Assembly: GCA_900320185.1 (NCBI GenBank)
Contig: ONRD01000008.1
Coordinates: 40,799 to 104,798, forward strand
Reading direction: 5' to 3'
DNA length: 64,000 nucleotides
DNA from: an uncultured Bacteroidales bacterium
GTDB lineage: Bacteria; Bacteroidota; Bacteroidia; Bacteroidales; UBA932
Positions 10,601-18,991 of the stretch are shown here, one piece after another (the stretch's first letter is position 1; each line of letters starts with the position of its first letter). Under the pieces are notes generated by a model. The model saw only the letters and a list, made by a program, of their open reading frames with translations. It had not been told where the DNA came from and made no database searches. The position numbers were made by a program, and so were the translations under genes.

Positions 10601-10628
10601 CTGGATGCTGCTGCTAAGACAAAAATGA
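7608..10628 (+). CDS. Large lipoprotein, DUF6067-like putative glycoside hydrolase
   Basis: 1006 residues. A lipoprotein signal ends at Cys25 (AIAGCAG). The N-terminal part is beta-rich with galactose-binding-like stretches; the second half holds a TIM-barrel-like core with LDGLYMDDLSCDR and LIDMHSNTWYS, which resemble strand ends carrying catalytic acids, and a final beta domain with VSIGNFSGRDKTVRLDI. This matches the DUF6067/GH123-related architecture as I recall it, but I know of no proven reaction. It is the second gene of a three-gene operon and is followed after 40 bases by the DUF5107 gene. Its glycosidase role is inferred from architecture and context. Confidence 0.75.
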   Translation: MELQGKGLVAKGILAVLAAIAIAGCAGRTAGYPDGESRYGEFAPDGIPFRVADSSWTIDMRGNHRAVVCVEDTSAGAVLARLPWRRPDLQPDSKKVVVTDACDSEVTDVLVTELTPEAGEVIFRPAAGEGTYYIYYLPYKWQTWYINVSDYLPAEYSADPAWAEKAASGKEGLPPARVECFESASRFNFWTPMGLTATRAETEALREAAGRDMVVFPEDRAFPIQFSRYLPARWTKVPEASFKGLALRDEYYAWQLGVWAARKDLRNVRISFDGLRNGSSLIPAEEMTCFNLEGTSWDGSRLDFNVDVPKDRVQAMWCGVMIPRDARPGTYHGTAVVSAEGVEPQTISLEIKVSGKVIEDHGDSETWRHSRLRWLNSTIGLDNEPTARFKEMEVSGSRIEATGKSVVIGGNGMVGSAEVNGIGILSSPMRLVVERQGGTTVFDAGGAVPQKKAAGLVEWTASGEKDGIGFELEGNMEFDGHLHFNVRMTSDEEIPVKDIRLETVYSAAASEYMIGIGFDGGYRPERYSWDWKGPFDSYWTGGARAGMHTEFRGGTYHGPLLFAFNPPPPPFWDNDGKGRILVDGRKGKEATVTASTGPCSIGKVPKEMEFALTLTPATEPDPAKHFTQKYFHAAPQDFDRASEDGANICNIHHGQNLNPYINYPFIVRDSLFAFINHEHAEGRMVKLYYTMRELSAHCEELYAFHSLEHQITAPGEGGGNAWLCEHLVEDYWPAWYTSLDHFRKGDSDPALQMVGYSRYINYFLEGVRWMEQHYDLDGLYMDDLSCDRVTMKRLRKILDKYHEGALIDMHSNTWYSKGPANQYAEFFPYLDRLWFGESFRYDDMTPDQWFVTFSGIPFGQMSEMLQDGGNRFLGMVYGTTARHSWEGVDNRKSPVPMWKFWEKYRIQEARMLGYWDPACPVKTSDPEVKATAYVKDGETIVSIGNFSGRDKTVRLDIDWEALGIDKASASITAPFLKNFQEETTFRPGDPIPVKAKEGWMLLLRQK

Positions 10629-10668
10629 CGGGATGACGCCCGGCAAGGCGTCCATCCCACAAACAAGA

Positions 10669-13497
10669 ATGAATATGCTAAAGAAGACCACCGTCCTGGC
10701 GGCCCTGCTGCTTGCCACGACGCAGTTGCTGGCCGGTCCCGGAAAGGCCCGGCTAACGGAAGGAATGACCTCCATGCTCACCTATGGATTCTCGGACCCC
10801 GACCCGGTCGCGAATCCGGATGCCTTGCAGTATCCTTATTTCAGGTTCGACGGCTACGCCTCCCAGGGCAGCCCGAAGGAGTGGAAGACCGTCACCCTGG
10901 AGAATGACTGGATCTGCGTCACCGTGTTCCCGGAAATCGGGGGCAAGGTCTGGGGTGCCGTAGACAAGACCACAGGCAAGGAATTCATCTACTACAACCA
11001 TGTGGTCAAGTTCAGGGACATCGCGATGCGCGGGGCATGGACGTCCGGCGGCATCGAGTTCAACTTCGGGATCATCGGCCACGTTCCGTCCACCGCCACT
11101 CCGGTGGACTACACGACACGTGAAAACGCCGACGGATCGGTCAGCTGCATCATAGCTTCCTGGGAGCTCCTGACCAGGACATGGTGGACGGTGGAGGTAA
11201 GGGTCCCCGCCGACAGGGCCAGCTTCACGACCGAAGCAAGGTACTTCAACACATCCTTCCTTGAGCAGCCCTACTACAACTGGAGCAACGCCGCCTTCAA
11301 GGCTGGAGGAGACCTGAGGCTGAGAATGCCCGGAGACAGGTACATCGGCCACGCAGGGGATCCGCATCCTTTCCCCATGGATGCCCGGGGAAGGGACCTT
11401 TCGAAGATGAGCGAGAACGCCTTCGGCAATGACAAGTCATACCACATCATCGGAGGCAACGGCGACTGGTTCGGGGCTTGGTGGGAGGAAGACGGATTCG
11501 GATTCGCCCACTGCGCCAGGCAGGACGAGAAACTGGGCAGGAAGTTCTTCTGCTGGAGCCAGTCCAGGGAAGGCGGCATCTGGGAAGACCTCCTGACCGA
11601 TTCGGACGGCCAGTATGTGGAGATGCAGGCCGGGAGGATGTTCAACCAGCCTCTGCAGGAAGAGAGCATCAACACTCCGTTCAAGCACCACTCCTTCCCT
11701 CCGATGGCGCAGGACAGCTGGTCGGAGTGTTGGTATCCGGTGGAGGACATAGGGGCCTACGATGCCGCATCGGCTTTCGGGGCGCTCACAATCGCTCGCA
11801 CCCGGGACGGCAAGGCCACGTTGAGGATATCCCCGGTCTGCGGAGGCAGGAAGACAGTCTCCGTCACCCAGGAAGGCAGGACCGTCTTCTCCGAGGATGT
11901 GACCTTCAACCCGCTTCAGACCTGGTCTGCAGACGTCGACCTCCCTTCGGACGGTTACATCAAGGTCTGCATCGGAGAGCATGAGCTGGTGTACGACGAG
12001 GACCCCGGAGAAAGGACGACGAACCGGCCGGACACGATGCCGGAAGACTTCGACTGGGGTTCTGCCTACGGGCACTGCCTGAGGGGAGAGCAACTGATGA
12101 ACGTAAGGCACTACAAGGAAGCCGGGAAGGAGTTCCTCGCAAGCCTGGAAAAAGATCCGTGGTATGCTCCGGCGCTCCGGGGGATGGCATCTTTCTGCCT
12201 GCACTGCGGAGAGTGGGAAGAGGCTTTCGAATATTCACGGAAAGCCCTGAGGATCAACACCTACGATCCGGAGGCGAACTACCTCTACGGCCTCGCTGCA
12301 AAGGCGACCGGAAGGCTGGTGGAAGCCAAGGACGGCTTCTCCATCGCCACCTACTCCCAGTCATTCAGGGATGCCGCCTACGCCGCCCTTTCAAGGATGG
12401 CAATCGCCGACGGAGACTGGAACCTTGCCCTGGCATATTCCTCGAAAAGCCCCTCTCTCTTCTGCGGACTGGCCGGGGAGGTGGCCTTGAGGCACCTTGG
12501 CGACAAGGACGCCTGTAGGGCTGTCCTCGACAGGTACGGATCGGAGCTTCCGCTGTTCCCCTTCTTCAATTTCGAACGCAGCCTCCTGGACGGGAATCCA
12601 TCATCGTTCCCGGAGACCCTGAAGTGCGAACTTCCGCACGAGACCCTTCTGGAGATGGCCCTGTGGTACCTGGACTGCGGCCTTGAGGATGAGGCCCTGA
12701 CCCTCTGCGGGATGACCGGCTACCCCTCCGCCACTTACCTGCAGGCCTACATCCTGCGGGACAGGGACCGCGGGCGGTCCCTCGAACTCCTGGAGAAGGC
12801 AGACGCCGCTTCGCCCGGGTTCGTCTTCCCGTTCAGGCCCGAAATGCTCGAAGTCTTCGACTGGGCGGCTGCGACGGGCGGTTCCTGGAAGAGCGGTTAC
12901 TATCGTGCCCTCATCCTTTGGCGCCATGCACGCAAGGATGAAGCCCGGGACTTGATGGAGGGCTGCGGCGACAAGCCGGACTACGCCCCCTTCTACCTTA
13001 CCAGGGCCAGGCTCCGCAAGGGTGAAGGCAGGCTGCAGGACCTGAGGAAAGCCGAATCCCTGTCAGGAGACTGGCGCACTGGAAAGGCCCTGGTCGATTT
13101 CCATTCCGCTGCCGGCGACTGGGATGAAGCCTGCAGGGACGGGAAGAAGTACTTCCGGAAATATCCCGACAAGTTCGAACTCGGACTCGCCTATGCCGAC
13201 GCCCTCTGCGAAGCCGGTGAATATGCAAAGTCGCTGAAGGTACTCTCAGGGCTTGAAGTCATGCCCAAGGAGGGTGCCAGGAGGGGTCACCAGATTTACC
13301 GGAAGGCCTGCCTTGGGAAGGCTCGCAAAGAGTTGGAAGAAGGCAAGTTCAATGCCTGCATCAAGTCTGTCGAGGCCTCCAAGCTGTGGGATGAGAGGCT
13401 CGGGGTCGGGAAGCCTTACGATGAGCTGATCGACTACTCAGAGGAGGAAGCCATAATGAAAGCGGCACGGGAAAGGAACCGTACCGCCTTCAAGTAA
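10669..13497 (+). CDS. DUF5107 domain protein with C-terminal TPR repeats
   Basis: 942 residues from the ATG at 10669; an earlier frame start at 10633 would add 12 residues before an otherwise good signal peptide (KKTTVLAALLLATTQLLAG), so the internal ATG is preferred. Residues up to about 440 match the DUF5107 pattern (WICVTVFPEIGGKVWGAVDK, MRGAWTSGGIEFNFG), a beta-sandwich resembling carbohydrate mutarotase/hydrolase folds. The rest is helical TPR-like repeats (AGKEFLASLEKDPWYAPALRG, WEEAFEYSRKALRINTYDPEA). It ends the GH99-like operon. The enzymatic function of the DUF5107 half is not known to me. Confidence 0.82.
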   Translation: MNMLKKTTVLAALLLATTQLLAGPGKARLTEGMTSMLTYGFSDPDPVANPDALQYPYFRFDGYASQGSPKEWKTVTLENDWICVTVFPEIGGKVWGAVDKTTGKEFIYYNHVVKFRDIAMRGAWTSGGIEFNFGIIGHVPSTATPVDYTTRENADGSVSCIIASWELLTRTWWTVEVRVPADRASFTTEARYFNTSFLEQPYYNWSNAAFKAGGDLRLRMPGDRYIGHAGDPHPFPMDARGRDLSKMSENAFGNDKSYHIIGGNGDWFGAWWEEDGFGFAHCARQDEKLGRKFFCWSQSREGGIWEDLLTDSDGQYVEMQAGRMFNQPLQEESINTPFKHHSFPPMAQDSWSECWYPVEDIGAYDAASAFGALTIARTRDGKATLRISPVCGGRKTVSVTQEGRTVFSEDVTFNPLQTWSADVDLPSDGYIKVCIGEHELVYDEDPGERTTNRPDTMPEDFDWGSAYGHCLRGEQLMNVRHYKEAGKEFLASLEKDPWYAPALRGMASFCLHCGEWEEAFEYSRKALRINTYDPEANYLYGLAAKATGRLVEAKDGFSIATYSQSFRDAAYAALSRMAIADGDWNLALAYSSKSPSLFCGLAGEVALRHLGDKDACRAVLDRYGSELPLFPFFNFERSLLDGNPSSFPETLKCELPHETLLEMALWYLDCGLEDEALTLCGMTGYPSATYLQAYILRDRDRGRSLELLEKADAASPGFVFPFRPEMLEVFDWAAATGGSWKSGYYRALILWRHARKDEARDLMEGCGDKPDYAPFYLTRARLRKGEGRLQDLRKAESLSGDWRTGKALVDFHSAAGDWDEACRDGKKYFRKYPDKFELGLAYADALCEAGEYAKSLKVLSGLEVMPKEGARRGHQIYRKACLGKARKELEEGKFNACIKSVEASKLWDERLGVGKPYDELIDYSEEEAIMKAARERNRTAFK

Positions 13498-13523
13498 GGG
13501 TCTGCTCCCCTGCGCCCGGGAAG

Positions 13524-15215
13524 CTACAGCGAACGCAGCAGGGCCTTGGATTCGTTGATGAGGGCAATGGTCCGGGCGTCTTCGAAGGTATCCCAGTCGA
13601 TGTCCCTGAACTTAGAGAGCTGGGCGTCGATGAGCGCGACCTTGCGCGGATCGCCTTCCTCCCTGATAATCCGGATCTTCTCGAAATCCTGGATACCCTC
13701 CAGCAGCCTTTCGGAACGGATGCTGGGGCCGTCCGGGTAGACCAGGTAGCAGTCGCCGGCCCTCCAGGTGCGGAAACGCCCGTCCACGCACGGCTCCTTC
13801 ACCCAGCTGTTGTAGGCCCAGCGAAGATAGCCGTCATAGCCGGCTGCGGCAGCATACCATCCCAGGAAGACCGACTCCGCTGTCGGGGAATCCAGGAAGG
13901 TATTGGGACGCTGCGGATTGCAGCAGGTGTAGAAGGTAACCTTGTTGCCCTTGGCGTGATGCGAGGAGAGCTGCTGCTCGGTGAGCAGGGGTTCACGGAA
14001 TGCGAAACTGATGTCGTACATCCTCTCCGCCACTTCGGGGCCGTAATAATTCACCGCCCCTTCGATCCTGTAGTCCTTGTCCGCCTTGTGGACGATGGCA
14101 TAGGCATGTTCCAGAAGGTCCTTCGGGCGCTCGTCCATGGCGATGCAGGTCTTTTCGAACCAGCCCTTCTCCCTTAGATGGCGTGCGAAATCGGTCAGGA
14201 AAGGGAGCTGGTACTCTTCATATTCCCTGGAGCCCGGGTCCATCTTCTCGGAGCGGGTACAGTTCAGCGCCGCGTCGAAATACTCGAAGGTCAGGTGCCA
14301 CGGCAGGATCGAATAGCAGTCGATCTGCTCGGTTATGCCACAGCTCATCATGAACTCGACCCACCTGTCGAAGACGGTGTAGTCGTACTTCCAGCTGCCG
14401 TCGATACCCTTGAATTTCCCGATCATGCTCTCGAACGGATCCTCCGTCTGGCTGTTCCAGGGATGCTGGAAGATGCTGGCGGTGATGACCTTCTCGCCGC
14501 AGGAGGCAAGGTATTCCATTATGGGGCGCATCTTCGCGAAATGCTCCTCGCTCCACAGGGGGACGTTGAAATAACGGGCGACGGCATAGGGATTCTGCCA
14601 AAGGTCCAGGTGGAAACTCCAGTCGGAGGGTTCCGGCAGGACCCGCTTGCCCACCTCAAGGACACAGGGCACCTGGAGGACCTTCCCGTCGCAGTCTGCC
14701 GTGACCGTACCCTTGTACTTTCCAGGGACGGCATCGGCGGGGATGCGGATGTCAAGCCACACGGGACGTACGGTGCGGGAATCGACCTTGAATCCATCCT
14801 GGCAGGCCAGCCTGTCGGGACTGAGCACCGGATCGCCCTGGAACACATGCTCGCCTATCACGTAGGTTACGAAGTATTTCGAGACCGCCGAAGAGGGTAT
14901 CACGTTCTTCCCGGACTTGAAATCGCTCGCCACGACACGGAAACTCTCCACGTCGACAGGTGTGGCAAGGACCGCCTGGGCAAACACCCTTTCACCGCGC
15001 CAGCCCCTGAGCACCAGGGATTTGGACAAGACGGGGACTTCATCCTTCTTGTATCGTGAGTCGACCGAACCCCATCCGAAACGGATGTCTTTCATCCCCT
15101 CCCAAGCCATGTCGGAGGAAGGATTTGGATCATCCCGCTCGACGACGGGCATCTGGGCATGACAGAGCGAACAGGCCACCAGCAATACGGCGGCAAAGGA
15201 AATGATACTCTTCAT
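13524..15215 (-). CDS. GH123-type (DUF4091) glycoside hydrolase, secreted
   Basis: 563 residues from the ATG at 15215; a TTG five codons earlier (15230) is less likely because the ATG begins a clean signal peptide (MKSIISFAAVLLVACS). The N-terminal beta domain is followed by HLDLWQNPYAVARYF and the catalytic pair Asp361-Glu362 in IAMDERP. GH123 enzymes use such an Asp-Glu pair in substrate-assisted cleavage of beta-N-acetylgalactosaminides. The C-terminus has YLRWAYNSWVKEP, typical of the family. It is convergent with the DUF5107 gene and last in a minus-strand run behind DUF4465 and DUF975 genes. GalNAc specificity is a family inference. Confidence 0.85.
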   Translation of the reverse strand: MKSIISFAAVLLVACSLCHAQMPVVERDDPNPSSDMAWEGMKDIRFGWGSVDSRYKKDEVPVLSKSLVLRGWRGERVFAQAVLATPVDVESFRVVASDFKSGKNVIPSSAVSKYFVTYVIGEHVFQGDPVLSPDRLACQDGFKVDSRTVRPVWLDIRIPADAVPGKYKGTVTADCDGKVLQVPCVLEVGKRVLPEPSDWSFHLDLWQNPYAVARYFNVPLWSEEHFAKMRPIMEYLASCGEKVITASIFQHPWNSQTEDPFESMIGKFKGIDGSWKYDYTVFDRWVEFMMSCGITEQIDCYSILPWHLTFEYFDAALNCTRSEKMDPGSREYEEYQLPFLTDFARHLREKGWFEKTCIAMDERPKDLLEHAYAIVHKADKDYRIEGAVNYYGPEVAERMYDISFAFREPLLTEQQLSSHHAKGNKVTFYTCCNPQRPNTFLDSPTAESVFLGWYAAAAGYDGYLRWAYNSWVKEPCVDGRFRTWRAGDCYLVYPDGPSIRSERLLEGIQDFEKIRIIREEGDPRKVALIDAQLSKFRDIDWDTFEDARTIALINESKALLRSL

Positions 15216-15226
15216 ATGTCTTGGAA

Positions 15227-15895
15227 TCAATAGTCAATCCTGTTTATCTGCGCCTCTCCCTTGAGCGACTCGTAAAAGGCAGCCCTGGTGGTGTAGACGT
15301 AAGGTATCAACCACAGGAATCCGAGCCCGAGCGTCAGGATGGACAGCAGCGCCCATCCTACCATCCCGAGGTACAGCAGGAAAAGCCGGGTCTTGTGACC
15401 CTTCATCATCACTTCGCTTTTCTTCATGGCCTGATACGCAGTGAGGGAGGGCTCTTCAACCATTATGAAGTCCGTCATGTCGTAGGCAAGTCCCTTCACT
15501 ACGCCGGGGACAATGAGGAGGACCGTCCAGAGCATGACGCAGACGTACCTGAGCAAAAGAGTCCAGGCATTGTGGAGCCAGTTCGCGAACGCAATCTTGA
15601 ACTCATTGGAAACCAGATTGTTGTCCCCATTCGTAAGGAGAATCCTCAAAGCATTGGAAAGACCGGCTTCAAGCGGAAGGACTACCAGCAGCATCACCAG
15701 CCAGGCAGTGGTCGACAAAGACCTGTCGAACAGGGATGGAGTCCACCCGGGACTCATCCAGAAAGCCATGCTGAAGTAGGGTATCTCGAAGACGGCGACG
15801 ACCAGCAAGAGCAAGAACGTCGCCAGCACTGCCTGCGGCCAGTTGCCCTTGAGCGAAGCCAGGGCTTCGTCCTTCATTACCCTGTTGGTCTTCAT
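15227..15895 (-). CDS. DUF975 family integral membrane protein
   Basis: 222 residues with about five or six hydrophobic segments (AVLATFLLLLVVAVF, TTAWLVMLLVVLPLEAGLS, CVMLWTVLLIVPGVVKGL, LFLLYLGMVGWALLSI). DUF975 hallmarks are the N-terminal MKDEALASLKGNWPQAV and the C-terminal YVYTTRAAFYESL. No function is established for the family. The start codon overlaps the DUF4465 stop as ATGA (15892-15895), so the two are probably translated together. Confidence 0.85.
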   Translation of the reverse strand: MKTNRVMKDEALASLKGNWPQAVLATFLLLLVVAVFEIPYFSMAFWMSPGWTPSLFDRSLSTTAWLVMLLVVLPLEAGLSNALRILLTNGDNNLVSNEFKIAFANWLHNAWTLLLRYVCVMLWTVLLIVPGVVKGLAYDMTDFIMVEEPSLTAYQAMKKSEVMMKGHKTRLFLLYLGMVGWALLSILTLGLGFLWLIPYVYTTRAAFYESLKGEAQINRIDY

Positions 15896-16581
15896 GACTT
15901 GCGCTCGAAGGAAATGTCGACGGTGAAGTTGTCCATGCAGAAATAAAGGGGAAGTTCCGCACGGCTGCTCTGGATGTCGAAGGCCTTGAGTTCGTTCCCG
16001 GTGTAGTCGACGAGGTAGAACTCCGAAGTCCCTACAGGCTTGCCCTGGTTGTAGCCGGTAGCGACGACCTTGTAATAGTCCCCCGGCATGAAATAGCCGG
16101 AAGCCACGAGGCTGGCTATGTGGGCGGTGTTGTTTACCGCGGCCCCTTTGAGGAAACAGGTGTAGGTGGTGGCATTGGCAAAGTTGAACCTTATGTCATA
16201 CTCCGGCATGAAAGACGGGTTCGGGTTCTGGTAGAAGTAGGAATAGACGACGGACCTGCCGCTGCCGCCCTTTCCGCCGGCGGAAGTGGTCATGGTCGGG
16301 GCGCCTTCACTGGTCAGGTAGGCCTTTTTCTTGGAGAGGGCGAACCCGCCGTGGAAACCCTGCTCGTCCACACCGGCGCAGAGGAAGGAGATATTGTCCA
16401 TCAGGATGTAGGCAGCTCCGGAGAAAGTGCTGTCGGTTTCGTTGAAGTAGTCGTTGTACTGGGCAAGTGCGAACTCTTCAAGAGATGCGGTGAGGGTGTA
16501 CTCGCTGGAGGTCTTTCCCATGCAGGAAGCCATCGCGGCGCACACCGCGACGATGATGATTGGTCTTAACAAGTTTTTCAT
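15892..16581 (-). CDS. DUF4465-like lipoprotein
   Basis: 229 residues with a lipoprotein signal ending at Cys20 (AAMASC). The body contains CAGVDEQGFHGGFALSKKK and YFMPGDYYKVVATGYNQGKP followed by GTSEFYLVDYTG, close to the DUF4465 pattern of Bacteroidota surface proteins, some of which sit near vitamin B12 or glycan uptake genes. No partner of that kind is visible here. The last four bases overlap the DUF975 start. The function is unknown. Confidence 0.72.
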   Translation of the reverse strand: MKNLLRPIIIVAVCAAMASCMGKTSSEYTLTASLEEFALAQYNDYFNETDSTFSGAAYILMDNISFLCAGVDEQGFHGGFALSKKKAYLTSEGAPTMTTSAGGKGGSGRSVVYSYFYQNPNPSFMPEYDIRFNFANATTYTCFLKGAAVNNTAHIASLVASGYFMPGDYYKVVATGYNQGKPVGTSEFYLVDYTGNELKAFDIQSSRAELPLYFCMDNFTVDISFERKS

Positions 16582-16658
16582 AACGAGACGATGATATTAG
16601 AGGTCGCTAATTTACAACAAAATCGGGAAATGTCACGCATCAGGTTTCATCCGCCTGC

Positions 16659-17359
16659 CTACAGCACCACGCTGACGGTACCGATGAACGCCGTCGGGCC
16701 GGTCAGCCAGACATCGCGGACACGAAGGTTCTCTCCCGCACCTTCAGGGATGAAATCCACGCTCAGGGTGGCTATCGCAGCCTTGACATCGTAGAAGACC
16801 CTCTCCCCGTCCCGGGCTCAATGAAATTGACATTCGTCCCCTGAGGGGCGAACAGCGGACTGTACCTCAGGGGCTGGCTTTCCTGGACCACCGGATAATC
16901 GTCCAGGTCCCTGACGAACTTCACGAGATGCCTGGTCCCGGTGTCCAGGAAGCAGGACCTGAGTTCGAGGATCGTGCTCACCTTGTCCACATCCTTCATC
17001 CTTATCCTGACAAGGCCCCCGGACATTATGGCTTCATGTTCTCCGTCCGGAGCCTCGAAACGGACCGGTTCCTCCTCGTTGACGAGGCCGAGGGAGGCCG
17101 CGAATGCGACCATGCACCTTCCGCCGTTGCCGCACATCATCCCGGAAGAGCCGTCAGGATTGTAGAAATCCATCTTGAACGCCGCTCCGGAGCCTTCGGA
17201 AGCATTGCGCAGGAACATCATCCCGTCGGCGCCGAAACCGGTGTGGCGGTTGCACAGATGCCTGATCTGGTCCGTGGTCAGGACCAGGCCGGACTCCCTG
17301 GCATCAGACAGGAGGAAATCGTTTCCGGCTCCATGGTATTTGTAAAAAGTCTCTTGCAT
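16659..17359 (-). pseudogene. dapF: Disrupted diaminopimelate epimerase (dapF)
   Basis: DapF converts LL- to meso-diaminopimelate with two catalytic cysteines. The first 180 or so residues are normal: FYKYHGAGNDF at the N-terminus and the first Cys in MMCGNGGRC. After GTNVNFIE the frame becomes unlike the family and ends at 16772. A second frame continues as DVKAAIATLSVDF and DVWLTGPTAFIGTVSV to a stop at 16659, which is clearly the family's C-terminal strand region. The block expected between them, including the ERG..ET..CGTG motif with the second catalytic Cys, is absent from all frames. The sequence therefore shows a deletion of roughly 30-40 codons plus a frame change. It may be real or an assembly fault. 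It lies 1 base downstream of dapD. Confidence 0.82.
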
Positions 17360-17360
17360 C

Positions 17361-18122
17361 TTATCTGAGCGCTGATTCGAGGGCGACCGAAGCGTCGGTA
17401 CGGTCGTCCCTGTACTTGACTATCACCGGGGTGTAGATCTGTATCCCGGCCTCTTTCCCGGGTCCTTTGGACAAAGGCCTGCTGCCGCACACCACCACCG
17501 CCCGGGGCGGGACTATGGTCCTGCCGTCTTCCGAAAGCGGGATGTAGCGGCCTTGTACGGCGTCGTACAAGGCGGTCCCTTTGGTAATGATGACTCCGGA
17601 GCCCAGGACGGCCCCTTCGCCTATCACCGTACCTTCATAGATACCGCAGTTGCCTCCTATGAAAGCATTGTCCTCGATGATGACGGGAAGGGCCCCGGAA
17701 GGTTCCAGGACGCCTCCTATCTGGGAGGCTGCGGAGATGTGGACATTCTTCCCTATCTGCGCGCAGGACCCTACGAGGGCATGCGAGTCTATCATGGTAC
17801 CCTCGTCGACATAGGCCCCGATGTTCACATAGGACGGGGGCATCATTATCACTGACGGAGCAAGGTACGCCCCGCACCTGACGCTGCTTCCCCCGGGCAC
17901 TATCCTGACCCTGTCTTCAAGGGAGAAGCGCCTCAGCGGCAGGGTGTCCTTGTCGAAGAATGAATATTCATCCCTGGAGAGGTCCTTGAGAGTGCCGGTG
18001 CGGAACCCTTCGAGTATGGCTTCCTTGACCTCGACGTCGACCTTCCAGAGGCCGCCTTCCTTCCTGGCGACCCTCAGTTCGCCGGACTCCAGCCGGCGTA
18101 CGACTTCCTTGAAATCCATCAT
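17361..18122 (-). CDS. dapD: Tetrahydrodipicolinate N-acyltransferase (DapD)
   Basis: 253 residues. The N-terminal helical region (RVARKEGGLWKVDVEVKEAI) and a left-handed beta-helix of hexapeptide repeats (PPSYVNIGAYVDEGTMIDSH, GKNVHISAASQIGG, IGEGAVLGSGVIITKGT) match DapD, the succinyl-CoA-dependent acyltransferase of lysine synthesis. Its presence points to the acylase branch of the DAP pathway, which needs an aminotransferase and DapE. The start overlaps the dapA stop by four bases (ATGA), and its stop is 1 base from dapF, so it is part of a tight operon. Confidence 0.92.
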   Translation of the reverse strand: MMDFKEVVRRLESGELRVARKEGGLWKVDVEVKEAILEGFRTGTLKDLSRDEYSFFDKDTLPLRRFSLEDRVRIVPGGSSVRCGAYLAPSVIMMPPSYVNIGAYVDEGTMIDSHALVGSCAQIGKNVHISAASQIGGVLEPSGALPVIIEDNAFIGGNCGIYEGTVIGEGAVLGSGVIITKGTALYDAVQGRYIPLSEDGRTIVPPRAVVVCGSRPLSKGPGKEAGIQIYTPVIVKYRDDRTDASVALESALR

Positions 18123-18991
18123 AATCCCAATCCTCCCAGAACATTTTCCATGATTCGGAAGGTTTCCTCCGTGGCCTCGGTCAGCGGAAGGCGCATCTCG
18201 GAAGAGCAGAGGCCCAGGATCCGGAGGGCGGCCTTGACCGGGATGGGATTGCTTTCCACGAAGCAGGCATCGAACAAGGGGGCAAGTTCGCCGGAAAGCC
18301 TGCCGTACTCCCCTTCGTCCCCGCGGAGCAGGGCATGGGTGAAACGGACCATCCTCGAGGGATCCACATTGGACGCCACGCTGATGACTCCGGCTCCGCC
18401 CGAGAGCACAACGCCGGCGGTCTGGTCGTCGTTGCCGCTGAACACCCTGAAGCCCTCAGGGGCGGCTTCGATTATGCTTCTGATCTGCCCAAGGTCTCCG
18501 GAAGCCTCCTTCACGGCGATGACGCCGGGAAGGCCGGCCACCCTGAGCGTGGTGGCCGCCGTCATGTTCACGCCGGTCCTTCCGGGTACGTTGTAGGCTA
18601 CGACAGGTTTGTCCGCCGCTTCGGAGACGTACTTGAAATATTCAAAGATTCCTTCCTGGGTGGGCTTGTTGTAGAATGGGACCACGACCAGGTAGGCGTC
18701 CGGGCCGAACGGGGAAAGCAGCCGCATGTTGCGTACCGTCGCGGCAGGGGAATTCGAACCGGCTCCCACGACGAGCGGGAGGCTGCCTGAGACCGACCTT
18801 GCGATCTCGAGCAGACGGCATTTCTCTCCGTCTTCCAGGCAGGGTGTCTCCGCCGTTGAGCCAAGCGGGACGAGGAAATCGATCCCCGAATCCACCTGGC
18901 GCCTGACAAGGCCTTCGTAGGCCTCGTAATCGACTTTCCCGTCCTTGAACGGCGTTGCCAGGGCGGTGCCGCATCCTTCCAGTTTTATCAT
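18119..18991 (-). CDS. dapA: 4-hydroxy-tetrahydrodipicolinate synthase
   Basis: 290 residues. It condenses pyruvate with aspartate semialdehyde. The Schiff-base lysine is Lys161 in IAVKEASGD; Tyr133 and Arg138 lie in AYNVPGRTG; the nucleophile/proton-relay threonine loop is GSTAET at 44-49 (a variant of the usual GTTGE). Length and order of motifs are normal. It overlaps dapB by four bases upstream (ATGA) and dapD by four downstream, in the order lysC-dapB-dapA-dapD-dapF. Confidence 0.95.
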   Translation of the reverse strand: MIKLEGCGTALATPFKDGKVDYEAYEGLVRRQVDSGIDFLVPLGSTAETPCLEDGEKCRLLEIARSVSGSLPLVVGAGSNSPAATVRNMRLLSPFGPDAYLVVVPFYNKPTQEGIFEYFKYVSEAADKPVVAYNVPGRTGVNMTAATTLRVAGLPGVIAVKEASGDLGQIRSIIEAAPEGFRVFSGNDDQTAGVVLSGGAGVISVASNVDPSRMVRFTHALLRGDEGEYGRLSGELAPLFDACFVESNPIPVKAALRILGLCSSEMRLPLTEATEETFRIMENVLGGLGL

